Counted from the stretch's first letter, positions 9,425-18,100 are shown. The stretch: 64,000 nucleotides of DNA from Burkholderia guangdongensis (GCF_013403875.1 NZ_JACBNX010000003.1:174497-238496), one strand, 5' to 3'. Made by a program: numbers and translations. Notes: generated by a model from the sequence alone, not told the origin.

Positions 9425-11317
9425 ATGCGAAGCATCCTTCTGCTGACGATAGCCACGGCGACGCTCGCCGGATGCGCGAGCGACAACCCGGAGACCATCG
9501 TGACGATCGGGCCGGCGACAGCGCCGGCTGCGGCGCGCGCGGCAGCGGCCGCACCCGCGATGCCGGAAACGGGAACGGAGGCGGCCAGGCCCGCGCCGAC
9601 CACCGTCGCTCGTTCGCAGTCTGCGGCGCCTGCGATGCCGGTCGCGCAGTCGGCTGCGGCGAAGCCGTCGGCGCAGCCCGGCGCCACACAGTACGCCGCT
9701 ACCACGGCGGCCGTTGCCGGTCCTACCGTTGCCGCCGCCACTGTCACGGCCTCCCCCACCGTTGCCGCGCCTACCGAAGCGACCTCGCCCACCGTCGCCG
9801 CCCCTACCGCTGCGGCCTCCCCCGCCGTCGCCGCTCCTACCGCTGCAGCCGCTCCCGTCGCCACCCCACCTTCCGACGCATCCGCCCCGTCCGCGTTCTC
9901 GACGCGACACGCGTACTACGAAGCCACCCGCTTCTCGGACCTGCCGGGCTGGCGCACCGACGACCTGGGCGCCGCGTGGGACGCGTTCCGCCGCAGCTGC
10001 GGCGTGCTCGGCACGCGCAGCGGCTGGTCGGCGCCGTGCGCGGCGTCGCGCGCGGTCGACGCGCGCAACGCGGCGGCGATCCGGCAGTTCTTCGAGACGT
10101 ACTTCAGCGCGTACCAGATCCGCAACGTCGACCGCTCGACCGACGGCACGCTGACCGGCTACTACGAGCCGCTGCTGAACGGCAGTCAGCAATACGGCGG
10201 CGCGTACATCTATCCGGTCTACGGCACGCCGGAGGACATGCTCTACCTCGACGCGCGCCGCGTGCCAGAGAGCGCGCGCGGCGGCACGCTGGCCGCGCGG
10301 ATCGCCGGACGCACGATCGTGCCGATCGCGGACGCGCCGCCGGCCGTGCCCGGCGCGAACGGCGTCTACGTGCTGGACCTGCACGACGGCACCGCCGACG
10401 TCCGCGACAAGAAATACCGGATGCGGCTCGATCACGGTCGCATCGTCCCGTACTACACGCGCGCGGAGATCGAGCGCGGCGGGCTGAAGGCGCCGGTGCT
10501 CGCGTACGTCGACGATCCGGTGATGCTGTATTCGATGCAGGTGCAGGGCTCCGGCAAGATCCGGATGCGCGACGGCACGATCCGCCGCTTCGCGTACGCG
10601 GAGCAGAACGGCCGCCCGTTCCTGCCTCCGGTCGCGAACCGCGCCGGCGGACACAAGCTCGTCGTGCGCGGGATCGACATGGACATCGACGTGACCGACG
10701 ACGATCCGTCGGCATCGGCCGCGCCCGCGCCGTCCGGCGACGACGCATCCGGCGACGACGCGCCGGTGTCGCCGCTGCTGCGCGGCTTCAAGCTCGCGGC
10801 CGCGAGCGTCGGCGGCACGGCCGGCGACGCGGCGCCGCCGGCGGGCGGCACGCCGATCCGCCACGGCTTCGCGACGTCGGACCCGAGCTACGTGTTCTTC
10901 CGGCCGATTCCGGATTCGCCGAACGGGCCGGTCGGCGCGCTCGGCGTGCCGCTGTCGGCGGGGCGCTCGGTCGCGGTCGATCCGCGCACGACGCCGCTCG
11001 GCGCGCCGGTATTCGTCGCGGCGGGCGGCGATCCGCAGGCGCCCGGCACGATCGACCGGCTGATGATGGCTCAGGATTCGGGCGGTGCGATTCGCGGCGC
11101 GGTGCGGGCCGATTACTTCTACGGTTTCGGCCAGACGGCGCAGACGGAGGCGAGCCACACGAAGGAACGTCTGCGGATGTGGGTACTGCTACCGAAGGGG
11201 CTGCATATCGCCGCGCAGGACGCGACGCTGAAGACGCGCGGCGTGGGCGGGCCGGCCGCGTCGAATGCGGATTGCGTGGTCAGCGATCCGGATTTCTGCG
11301 TCGACGATGCGCCGTGA
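9425..11317 (+). CDS. mltA: MltA-type lytic murein transglycosylase lipoprotein
   Basis: Predicted to cleave the MurNAc-GlcNAc bond of peptidoglycan with formation of 1,6-anhydroMurNAc at the outer membrane. It is 630 residues from the ATG at 9425, which has a strong AAGGAGG. The N-terminus is a lipoprotein signal with lipobox LAGC (MRSILLLTIATATLAGC). A long Ala/Pro/Thr linker with tandem repeats covers ~30-150. The MltA domain begins near SDLPGW and GYYEPLLNG (~246). The C-terminal 3D domain carries AQDSGGAIRGAVRADYF with catalytic-type Asp551. A ~60-residue acidic/Gly-rich insertion (about 420-480) makes it longer than E. coli MltA (365 aa). Its position just after the kinase suggests co-transcription and a possible link to surface-export control; this may be an additional MltA paralogue. 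Confidence 0.9.
   Translation: MRSILLLTIATATLAGCASDNPETIVTIGPATAPAAARAAAAAPAMPETGTEAARPAPTTVARSQSAAPAMPVAQSAAAKPSAQPGATQYAATTAAVAGPTVAAATVTASPTVAAPTEATSPTVAAPTAAASPAVAAPTAAAAPVATPPSDASAPSAFSTRHAYYEATRFSDLPGWRTDDLGAAWDAFRRSCGVLGTRSGWSAPCAASRAVDARNAAAIRQFFETYFSAYQIRNVDRSTDGTLTGYYEPLLNGSQQYGGAYIYPVYGTPEDMLYLDARRVPESARGGTLAARIAGRTIVPIADAPPAVPGANGVYVLDLHDGTADVRDKKYRMRLDHGRIVPYYTRAEIERGGLKAPVLAYVDDPVMLYSMQVQGSGKIRMRDGTIRRFAYAEQNGRPFLPPVANRAGGHKLVVRGIDMDIDVTDDDPSASAAPAPSGDDASGDDAPVSPLLRGFKLAAASVGGTAGDAAPPAGGTPIRHGFATSDPSYVFFRPIPDSPNGPVGALGVPLSAGRSVAVDPRTTPLGAPVFVAAGGDPQAPGTIDRLMMAQDSGGAIRGAVRADYFYGFGQTAQTEASHTKERLRMWVLLPKGLHIAAQDATLKTRGVGGPAASNADCVVSDPDFCVDDAP
9715..9866 (+). repeat. ~30-bp imperfect tandem repeat in the mltA linker
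   Basis: Repeats encode variants of TVAAPTAAASP, giving an extended Ala/Pro/Thr spacer between the lipid anchor and the catalytic domain. The frame is preserved. Confidence 0.7.
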
Positions 11318-11416
11318 GCGATGGCTGCTGTTGTGACGCACCCCGGTGGTCACCGGGACGAACGTCGGGCGTTCACAGTTCGCGGGGACGATCGACCAAC
11401 GTCACCATGACGTCAC

Positions 11417-12034
11417 TCAAGCGGATCGTGCGCGTTTGCGCGGCTTCACCAGCCGTTCCACCGCGCGTTCGGTCACGTCCTTGAATAGCGCGACGTTGCC
11501 ATGAACCCGCGCAGCGAGCATCGCACCGTAGACGAGCGACACGAGCGTCGCAGCGTCGGTTTGAACCGACGAACCCAGTTCAATGAGGTTGTTTTTCACG
11601 CCCGATTCCAGCACCCGCTCGAGCCACGCAGTCAGGTTATCGAAGAACGCTTTCACCGCTTGCGCGACTTCCTCAGGCAACGACGGAAGTTCGGCGCCGA
11701 GCATGCCCGCTACGCAGAAAGGCGCCGTGTCGTCCGCAATGCAGCGTTCCCAATGGCCGATGTAGGCACGCAACTGCGCAATGGCGTCGGCACCGCTCGC
11801 CTCGAGTGAAGCGACGTCCGCGTCAAATGCGTCCCGCCACTCGTTCAACACCGCCACCACGAGATCGGTCTTGGCAGGGAAGTGGTGGTGAATGCTCGCC
11901 TTGCGGATGTTGATCGCTTCCGAGACGTCCGCATAGCTGAACCCGCTATAGCCGCGACGCATGATGAGTTGCCGCCCCTCGGCAATGATCCTGTTTGCCG
12001 TCAGGTTTCCAGTCGCTGTCATTTTACCTACCAT
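11417..12034 (-). CDS. TetR/AcrR-family transcriptional repressor
   Basis: 205 residues with an N-terminal TetR helix-turn-helix (IIAEGRQLIMRRGYSGFSYADVSEAINIRKASIHHHFPAKTD at about 15-55). The C-terminal ligand domain has no recognisable specificity. It is divergent from an exported alpha/beta hydrolase gene. Between them lie a perfect 22-bp palindrome and a second CTAG-centred site overlapping this gene's start codon, so I infer autorepression and control of the hydrolase. Met5 is an alternative start. Confidence 0.9.
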   Translation of the reverse strand: MVGKMTATGNLTANRIIAEGRQLIMRRGYSGFSYADVSEAINIRKASIHHHFPAKTDLVVAVLNEWRDAFDADVASLEASGADAIAQLRAYIGHWERCIADDTAPFCVAGMLGAELPSLPEEVAQAVKAFFDNLTAWLERVLESGVKNNLIELGSSVQTDAATLVSLVYGAMLAARVHGNVALFKDVTERAVERLVKPRKRARSA

Positions 12035-12043
12035 CTAGTCGGT
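12030..12043. promoter_or_regulatory. Possible second TetR-type half-site overlapping the tetR start
   Basis: ACCATCTAGTCGGT shares the ACC...CTAG...GGT layout of the stronger palindrome at 12110-12131 and overlaps the regulator's start codon (12032-12034). It is weak and offered only as an autoregulation candidate. Confidence 0.3.
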
Positions 12044-12109
12044 TGATTCCCCGGCAGTCTACCGCGGGTGAGGACCCATTTCCAGCCTCAAAAATTTTCT
12101 TGTATTTTT

Positions 12110-12131
12110 ACCATCCTACTAGTAGGATGGT
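12110..12131. promoter_or_regulatory. Perfect 22-bp palindrome, likely TetR operator
   Basis: ACCATCCTACT is followed immediately by its exact reverse complement AGTAGGATGGT. It lies between the divergent TetR gene and the hydrolase, about 60 bp upstream of the hydrolase start, just after an AT-rich stretch that could serve as promoter. Two-fold symmetry of this size fits a TetR dimer pair. Confidence 0.7.
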
Positions 12132-12190
12132 TTCATCGATCAGGCGACGCCCTGTCGGTTTCTCCGTCCCCCACTCTCTGGAGCATGAAA

Positions 12191-12961
12191 ATGAAGGTTT
12201 CCTCATATGTGACCCGCATCGCCGCCGCCGTTGCCCTTTCCGCCGCCGCTCTCGGCTCGCAGGCCGCCACGGCTGCGCCGATCAGGAATGTCGTCCTCGT
12301 CCACGGCTATTTCGCCGACGGCTCGGGCTGGCAGGCCGTGTCGAAGATACTGACACGCGACGGCTACAAGGTCTCCGTCGTGCAGGAGCCGGAAACTTCA
12401 TTCGACGACGACGTGAAGGCCACCACCCGCGTCGTCGACGCGCAGGATGGCCCGAGCATTCTTGTCGGCCACAGCTACGGCGGCGCGGTGGTGACCGAGG
12501 CCGGCAACGACGACAAGGTCGCGGGTCTCGTCTATGTGGCCGCGTTCCAGCCGGACACGGGAGAAAGCCCGCTCGATCTGACCAAGAAAATGCCGCCTGC
12601 CACCAAGGCCATCAAGGCGACCGCCGACGGCCACCTGTACATCGATCCGGCCAATTTCCACGAGGACTTCGCCGCCGACCTGCCCGCCGCCGAAACCAGC
12701 TTCATGGCCATCTCGCAGGTGACGCCCGCCGCGCAATCGTTCGGTGTTCCGATCACGCACGCCGCGTGGAGAACGAAGCCGAGCTGGGCCGTCGTGGCAA
12801 CCGCTGACCGTGCGATCAATCCCGATCTGGAGCGCTTCATGACCCAGCGCGCAGGCAGCAAGACCATCGAGATCAACTCGAGCCACGTGGCCTACATGTC
12901 GCACCCGGCCAAGATCGCGAAGCTGATCGAGCAAGCTGCAGCGCAGTCCGGCAAAGAATGA
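12191..12961 (+). CDS. Exported alpha/beta-fold hydrolase
   Basis: 256 residues from the ATG at 12191, chosen because GGAG at 12180-12183 is 7 bases upstream; the ATG at 12185 is too close to it. A signal peptide covers ~1-29 (ending QAATAAP). The fold shows the oxyanion segment LVHGYFADGSGW, nucleophile Ser95 in GHSYGG and a C-terminal His in INSSHVAYMSHP. It resembles the EstC/salicylate-esterase-like hydrolases used in small-molecule degradation. The substrate is unknown, probably an ester. Regulation by the adjacent divergent TetR is likely because of the palindrome upstream. Confidence 0.88.
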   Translation: MKVSSYVTRIAAAVALSAAALGSQAATAAPIRNVVLVHGYFADGSGWQAVSKILTRDGYKVSVVQEPETSFDDDVKATTRVVDAQDGPSILVGHSYGGAVVTEAGNDDKVAGLVYVAAFQPDTGESPLDLTKKMPPATKAIKATADGHLYIDPANFHEDFAADLPAAETSFMAISQVTPAAQSFGVPITHAAWRTKPSWAVVATADRAINPDLERFMTQRAGSKTIEINSSHVAYMSHPAKIAKLIEQAAAQSGKE

Positions 12962-12972
12962 CGAAACGTGAC

Positions 12973-13009
12973 GCGCCGCCTTCGGCCGCGATAGGGGCCG
13001 AGGCGGCGC
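12973..13009. terminator. Hairpin between convergent hydrolase and oxygenase genes
   Basis: GCGCCGCCTTCGGCC (12973-12987) pairs with GGCCGAGGCGGCGC (12996-13009) with one bulged base and a short loop. It sits just after the hydrolase stop in a convergent gap. There is no clear U-tract, so it may act weakly or in both directions. Confidence 0.5.
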
Positions 13010-13122
13010 TTGCCTCACTCGGCAAGCGGCTCGAAATACGGGCCGTATGAGACAGAGGGATAAGTCGCACCGCGCTGACTTTCCCGGCAAAGGCTTGCGG
13101 TCGCCGACATCGCGTTCCAATT

Positions 13123-13749
13123 TCACCAGAGCGGTGGACTCATGGTGATGTCATAGTCAGCAAACATGATGTTGAAGCTGACGCTCACGCGTGCTTGCGC
13201 ACTTGTGTTCGCTGACACCGAATGCTGTAGCCAGGCTGGAAACAGCAACAACGTGCCTTCGCTGACTGGCAATACCACCAGATCGGTGTTGTAAGCCGTC
13301 AACTCAGTCACGGGCGGACGAATGATGGTCGTCTGCGGGCGCGGATCATGAAAATTGATCGTGTCGGCACCCGCTTGCGAGCGCAGGTAATACACGCCGC
13401 TCAGGAAATTGTTGGGATGGCTGTGCATCGCGTGTGTCCCGCCTGGATCCAGCACATTGACCCAGCATCCGGTAATGTGAAACGGGGCATCTGCGACTTT
13501 GAGAAACGCGAGTACGTCGCGCGCAGCCCGTCCGATATGCGCGATCAACTCGGAAAACTCCGGCTTTTCATGTTGCTGGTGACCAGATTGCCACGCGGCG
13601 CCGGTACGGATGCCGCTGCCGCTGCAGATCAAGGTGTCGACGTACGCCATCAGCTCCCGATCAAGCGGCTCGTAGCACGCCTGCTCGAGGAGACGCCGCC
13701 AAACGAAAGTCGGGAAAAGTCGGACGATATCCGGAGCGGAGGCTTCCAT
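13123..13749 (-). CDS. Putative 2OG-Fe(II) oxygenase (TIGR02466-like)
   Basis: 208 residues, with a double-stranded beta-helix signature. Candidate iron ligands are His109 or His111 in HAMHSHPNNFLSG and His176 in FPAWLQHSV, with Arg187 in ARVSVSFN as the likely 2-oxoglutarate ligand. The layout matches the uncharacterised TIGR02466 family of putative Fe(II)/2-oxoglutarate dioxygenases. It stands alone at the border of a lower-GC accessory stretch. The substrate is unknown. Confidence 0.75.
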   Translation of the reverse strand: MEASAPDIVRLFPTFVWRRLLEQACYEPLDRELMAYVDTLICSGSGIRTGAAWQSGHQQHEKPEFSELIAHIGRAARDVLAFLKVADAPFHITGCWVNVLDPGGTHAMHSHPNNFLSGVYYLRSQAGADTINFHDPRPQTTIIRPPVTELTAYNTDLVVLPVSEGTLLLFPAWLQHSVSANTSAQARVSVSFNIMFADYDITMSPPLW

Positions 13750-13903
13750 TGCCGGTTGCGCAACGCGCTAGTCGGGACGCTCATCCATCACTATAGGCGT
13801 GGAACAGCCGTTTCCGGAATGAAGCAGACCCTTGGATGGCCAAGTCGCGGTTACAGCGAATGACGCGTTCTGACCGTCTACCGTCTGATGCTGATTGCCA
13901 AGG

Positions 13904-14533
13904 CTAGCCCCGTGCGCCGTCTTTGACGAAAGCCAGGCGAGTCCACGTCACGCCCATGTGCCGATTTCCGGGCTGCATGGATTCGGTCTGGACGTTCAGC
14001 AGAGTTCGCAAACGATAAGCATTTGCGAGTTGAATGGTCTCCTCCGCCGAAACGTCGAACATCCGCCGTCCTTTCGGAACCGGGCCGTGACGCAAGGACA
14101 GGACTAGCATGGCACCCTCACACAGGAGAGCGCTGACGTTCGGCATCGCCCGATGACGCTCGTCTTCGTCAAGGTGCATCCAAACGGCCGACAGCATCGC
14201 GAAGTCAAATTCATTTCGTCTCGAACGCAGGATCGCGAGATCCGGCAGGCTATCGTCCAGCCATTCAATCCGGGGAGACGGATGCTGCCTGATTCCGGCA
14301 AAGCGCAACGCGTCCACCGGTTCGACGGCTACGACTGAATGCCCCATCGCCGCAAAAGCAGCGGCGTCGGTTCCGATACCGGCTCCAATATCAAGAATGC
14401 AAGCCGGGTGCGTCGGAACGAGATGCATGATGGGCTCGTGGTGTTCAGCAAACGAGATGTCTTGCCATTGCTCGATGAGCGATTGTGCATTCTCCGCGTA
14501 GCCTTCCGTGCCGCTTACATTGATGGACACCAC
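13904..14533 (-). CDS. Class I SAM-dependent methyltransferase
   Basis: Open frame to 14707, but I prefer a GTG at 14533 because GGGAG lies just upstream; the longer start would overlap the neighbouring acetyltransferase. The product is then about 209 residues. The SAM-binding motif is visible as ILDIGAGIGTDAAAFAAMGH followed by an acidic VEP, and a motif-IV region FDFAMLSAVWMHL. It is downstream of a GNAT gene on the same strand, perhaps co-transcribed. The substrate cannot be inferred. GC is slightly lower than the flanks. Confidence 0.75.
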   Translation of the reverse strand: MVSINVSGTEGYAENAQSLIEQWQDISFAEHHEPIMHLVPTHPACILDIGAGIGTDAAAFAAMGHSVVAVEPVDALRFAGIRQHPSPRIEWLDDSLPDLAILRSRRNEFDFAMLSAVWMHLDEDERHRAMPNVSALLCEGAMLVLSLRHGPVPKGRRMFDVSAEETIQLANAYRLRTLLNVQTESMQPGNRHMGVTWTRLAFVKDGARG

Positions 14534-14639
14534 CGCTCTCCCAGTATCGGTGTTTCGCGCAGTTTGCCAGATTGTTGCCAGTTCAGTGCCGCCCGCCCAA
14601 TGTCTGGAACTCGCCGGTCGTGGTCGGTCGAAGACTTGC

Positions 14640-15176
14640 CTAGTCGTCCGGTAGCCTCGAGTAGAGAGCAAAATCCCCGGGAGTTCCGCGAACCATCCGG
14701 TAGGCACGCATTAGGCCTTCATATCGAAATCGACAACGCCGAAGTACTTCCGTCGAACGAGAATTGGTTTGCAAAACCGTCGCTTGCACCCGCACGAATC
14801 CGTAAGCGGAAAACGACCATGCCGTGACAGCCGCGCATACCGCGCTTGCAATCCCCTTACCCCAATGGACAGGCGACAGGTCATAGGCGATTTCAGCCGT
14901 GTGATTCACACTGGAAACCGTATGAAAACCGACCGTGCCAATCAGCTGCTGGCTACGGTTGTCGACAATGGCAAGACGTCGCGTGGAGTCGGCTGACGCC
15001 GAATCCAATTCATCAAACATCGCTCGAAGATCATCGCTCGACCGTAAGTTCCAGCTCGTATGCCGGAACACTTCCGGTAGCCGCAGATACTCGTACCAGG
15101 CCTCAACATCCGATTTCTCGAGTTGCCGCAGTGATACCTCAGCGTGTCCGGAACATGGCGCTGCATCGATTCTCAT
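14640..15176 (-). CDS. GNAT-family N-acetyltransferase (RimJ/RimL type)
   Basis: 178 residues with the Acetyltransf_3 layout: N-terminal LRQLEKSDVEAWYEYLRLPE, central IGTVGFHTV and EIAYDLSPVHWGKGIASAV (acetyl-CoA loop Q/H-x-x-G-x-G/A as HWGKGIA at about 105-111), and C-terminal NSRSTEVLRRCRFRYEG. This subgroup acetylates N-termini of proteins or small metabolites; the target is unknown. It is probably co-transcribed with the methyltransferase ~106 bp downstream. Confidence 0.85.
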   Translation of the reverse strand: MRIDAAPCSGHAEVSLRQLEKSDVEAWYEYLRLPEVFRHTSWNLRSSDDLRAMFDELDSASADSTRRLAIVDNRSQQLIGTVGFHTVSSVNHTAEIAYDLSPVHWGKGIASAVCAAVTAWSFSAYGFVRVQATVLQTNSRSTEVLRRCRFRYEGLMRAYRMVRGTPGDFALYSRLPDD

Positions 15177-15359
15177 AGGGTTGCCTCGACCTTTCGCCGC
15201 TTACTTAGCGTCAATTGTCGACGAATTGCGAGGTGGCGTCGAATGCCGCAAACTGGCCGGCTACTGCCCAATGTGGTCGGCAGTAGTCGACCCATTGCAG
15301 CCACTCGATCTGCTCAATAGCGGTCATTCACCGTCCGGACCGGCATGCGCAATTCCAGC

Positions 15360-15773
15360 TTAATTCTCAATGAGCGATTCGCTGACGAAGACGTTATAAG
15401 GCGTGATTTCCAGATCCAGACTTTCAGGGATGGGTATGCCGTTTCCGCAATAGTCGATTTCGACATCGGCTAGATGACCTGACTCGTCGGCAAAGAGCAG
15501 AATCTCAATCGACCCCCAACCTTCCGGTTCCCTCCGATCCCGGAAGTTCGCTTCAAACACCATGCGATAAGGCTGTCCACTCGAAGCGATGGCTATGGGA
15601 GGAACTTTATCGGGCGCGGCCAGCGACAGGCCAAAACTGTTGCATCCACATTCACAGAGTCTGAGTATCTCTGCATTCGCGAACTGCGCCGCAAGCGCGT
15701 CTCGATTTGGAAACGGGCAGTGCTCAAGTATAAACGAAACCCAATAGGCTGCCTGGTTCAGATCGTTTGGCAT
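15360..15773 (-). CDS. Hypothetical protein, unrecognised family
   Basis: 137 residues from the ATG at 15773, chosen over the in-frame start at 15806 because AGGA lies 6 bases upstream. I do not recognise the family. Visible features are a Cys-rich CECGCN at about 40-45, then GWGSIEILLFADESGHLADVE and a C-terminal NGIPIPESLDLEI. It has no signal peptide or membrane segment, so it is likely a small cytosolic alpha/beta protein. It stands alone within the accessory stretch. An immunity-type role is possible but unsupported. Confidence 0.6.
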   Translation of the reverse strand: MPNDLNQAAYWVSFILEHCPFPNRDALAAQFANAEILRLCECGCNSFGLSLAAPDKVPPIAIASSGQPYRMVFEANFRDRREPEGWGSIEILLFADESGHLADVEIDYCGNGIPIPESLDLEITPYNVFVSESLIEN

Positions 15774-15979
15774 ATTACGTCCTAGCATCGCGGCTTCCGG
15801 CGTCAACGCGTCGATTGTCAGCGATTCAAGCCGCTCTGTCGAACGTCTCGATGTGGCCGATTACCGCCCGACGCGATCAGCACATGCTGCCCATGAGCAG
15901 GCCTTCGAACAGTTCGAAAGGAAGTACAAAGCGTCGTGGATCATCTTGCTTCCACTCCGTCAAAGCCCGCGCTTCGCTG

Positions 15980-16192
15980 CTAACCGAAAGTCGCCGCTAT
16001 CAGATGCCGCTCAGAGTATGCAATCAAGGCAAATATGATCAGCCCTATCACAATCCCTGCAACGCGCCGGGTCGTGAAATTCGTCGGTTTGGGCATGATA
16101 TCGCCGGCATTGCGCCGCTCTTTAAGGCGATTCATGGCGTAAAGCACGGCAGCCAATGCCGCCGCCCGGACAATTGCACTCTGAATAGTCAT
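15980..16192 (-). CDS. Small hypothetical membrane protein
   Basis: 70 residues from the ATG at 16192, preceded by GGGGGATAC; the open frame extends to 16261. It has two hydrophobic segments, ~4-20 (AIVRAAALAAVLYAM) and ~46-62 (VAGIVIGLIIFALIAY), joined by a charged loop. I do not recognise a family and no partner gene is adjacent. It may be a short transmembrane accessory or toxin-type protein, but nothing here proves a function. Confidence 0.5.
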   Translation of the reverse strand: MTIQSAIVRAAALAAVLYAMNRLKERRNAGDIMPKPTNFTTRRVAGIVIGLIIFALIAYSERHLIAATFG

Positions 16193-16662
16193 GTATCCCC
16201 CGGCTGATCTGCTTGATCTAATGTGCCGTCGATAGACGGTTATCAAGCGACGGCGAACCACTTTGTTGGTATGCGCCTTTGAGATGCTTGTGAGGGCAAT
16301 TGTGGACGATTTGAGTCACGGTGTCGAACGACCGTTCCTGGTCGGCACCAGCCAGTCGTGATCTCCGGCAACTGGCCGAATGGCGAACTTCGCGCTTGCA
16401 TGTCGGGAGCGCTGTAAACTCACGCGGCCAAAGCAACTTTTCCCGGCCACATGAGCACCCACCCCACCGACGTACCTGCAAGCGTCGCTCCAATGATGCA
16501 GCGGCACGTGTAAGGCAGTTGCATTTTGGGTCGTTGTCTCAAGCCCGTTTTCTTCGCTCATCGGCATGGCGAGACGAGGCGGACTATATAGCTGTCGCGC
16601 CTGCGGATAACCAACGCACGAGACAAACCCATCTCCTTTAGCCACGGCATTGAACAACCCAG
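16193..16662. other. 470-bp stretch without a supported gene
   Basis: Short frames exist on both strands but none has an SD, coding bias or recognisable domain. The stretch has lower GC than the flanks. Around 16340-16440 it contains a segment (AACTGGCCG context) that loosely resembles intergenic sequence at 15250-15330, perhaps a decayed dispersed repeat. Confidence 0.4.
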
Positions 16663-17081
16663 ATGGAATCGCACAAGATCCAGTTTACGGAGAAAGCGCT
16701 TAGCCACTGGGCCGGCATGGGTGACCATGTACTGATACCGCCGGACGGCAACTACGAGATAGCACTGAAATACGAAGGGGAGCCACCGCATGGTGACTCG
16801 TATCACACCGTCATAGTGAACGGCCGCCAGTTGCCGGGCTATGCGCGGGGCTGCATATTCCCGATGTCCGCTTGCTCGAGTTTCGTAGCGTTCGGCTGCT
16901 GAGGTCTGGCGAACGTTTTGACACCGTCATGATTGCTCTATCCAGCGCAATCGGTCATATAGTAGCAGTCGGCCAGCTTATACTTGACGCCGAGCGCCCC
17001 GAGGCCGCTGAGGGCGTCGGCGACATGCAAAACAATTTTCAAGATCAAAAACGCCAACTCAACAATGACAGGACATTATGA
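16663..17081 (+). pseudogene. Probable frameshifted remnant of a small gene
   Basis: The first segment (16663-16902) begins MESHKIQFTEKALSHWAGMG and reads as a convincing folded protein (LIPPDGNYEIALKYEGE) until about residue 65. Its tail then turns into an unlikely Cys/Ser-rich end. In another frame, 16872-17081 continues with SGERFDTVMIALSS and VAVGQLILDAE and ends with ATGA overlapping the start of the lipoprotein gene. I read this as one gene broken by a frameshift near 16870-16915. Two short independent genes are the alternative. Confidence 0.45.
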
Positions 17082-18100
17082 ACCGCGAGCCTTTGACTTT
17101 TAAATTGAAATATCTGCAAAGGGCCAAATGGCTTGCACTGGTGCCGATAAGTGCGTTACTGGCAGGCTGCCCACCCATGATCGTGCCGAATATCGAGACG
17201 GAAAAATATGACAAGGTTTACAGCATTCCTGCCGACCCACGCCCGTGGCTGACACTGGAAAACGACGGCATTAATCTTTACCTGTATCAGGAATGTGGCA
17301 GCCACGAGGATTGGTGTTATCGGCAACAGCTGGTTGCCTTGAAGAGCGGGACACCTCCCGACTGGAAAAACCTTCTTGAAGCTCGTGAGGTTAGCTGGAG
17401 AGTCCAGGGCGCGAATCTGCCCATGCGTCGCCCGCTCTCTGCCTATGTGCCCGGTACGAAATATCGCTTGATGGGTTCGTTTGACGACTACCCTGAAATC
17501 GTGCTTTCAAACCCGAAAAATCTGGTCGACAACAATAACATCAATGGACCGGCACTGGACAACCGTTATACAAAGATTGAAGATTTTAATGATCTCGCAC
17601 ATCCAGTGAATATAGATGTGCAGCTAGTGATTTACGATGACGATCATCAATGGATTTTTGCGAATCAGCCAAAATTCAATTCAGACAGAAAAAATCCTCC
17701 CACCGACCTATTTATTCCAAGCAAATTGTTTCAATTTGAAGCCAGCGACGATGCGCGACTGAACCAGCCAATGGCATTATATTACTCCGGACCCAATATG
17801 ATTCCCCATGGTTATCGCGTCGTATCCGGCAATGCGGTGAAATGGTGGACAGATAAATACAACATCAAACATTACGCCAACCAGATTGCGCTGGCTGATG
17901 TCATGTTTCCTTCAGTGCCACTCAAACTGGACACCTTGACGGTGGATAGCAAGACCGTGCCTACCAGGCCAACGCTGCTGTGCCATTACAGCCATACTCA
18001 ATTTAACCTGGGCTGGATGGATGCAGCCCAGCACGGTCCGCCTTCAGAGGCGGATCGGAAGGGTTGCGAGCCGTATCATGGGCAGGCAGAGGTCAAGTGA
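17078..18100 (+). CDS. Putative lipoprotein of unknown function
   Basis: 340 residues. The start ATG has AGGA 6 bases upstream. The N-terminus is a lipoprotein signal with lipobox LLAGC at about 27-31. The mature protein is rich in Asn/Asp/Tyr (VDNNNINGPALDNRYTKIED) and in AT-biased codons, unlike most genes in the window, which suggests horizontal acquisition. I recognise no domain. It overlaps the end of the upstream remnant (ATGA) and meets hpnL stop-to-stop. Lipoproteins of this kind are sometimes immunity partners of secreted lipase effectors, but no effector or VgrG gene is present here, so that is speculation. Confidence 0.7.
   Translation: MNREPLTFKLKYLQRAKWLALVPISALLAGCPPMIVPNIETEKYDKVYSIPADPRPWLTLENDGINLYLYQECGSHEDWCYRQQLVALKSGTPPDWKNLLEAREVSWRVQGANLPMRRPLSAYVPGTKYRLMGSFDDYPEIVLSNPKNLVDNNNINGPALDNRYTKIEDFNDLAHPVNIDVQLVIYDDDHQWIFANQPKFNSDRKNPPTDLFIPSKLFQFEASDDARLNQPMALYYSGPNMIPHGYRVVSGNAVKWWTDKYNIKHYANQIALADVMFPSVPLKLDTLTVDSKTVPTRPTLLCHYSHTQFNLGWMDAAQHGPPSEADRKGCEPYHGQAEVK

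Noticed and set aside
16321..16641. A 106-codon plus-strand frame in the accessory gap
   Set aside because: Compositionally irregular, no SD, no domain, and overlapping frames on the other strand are equally long.
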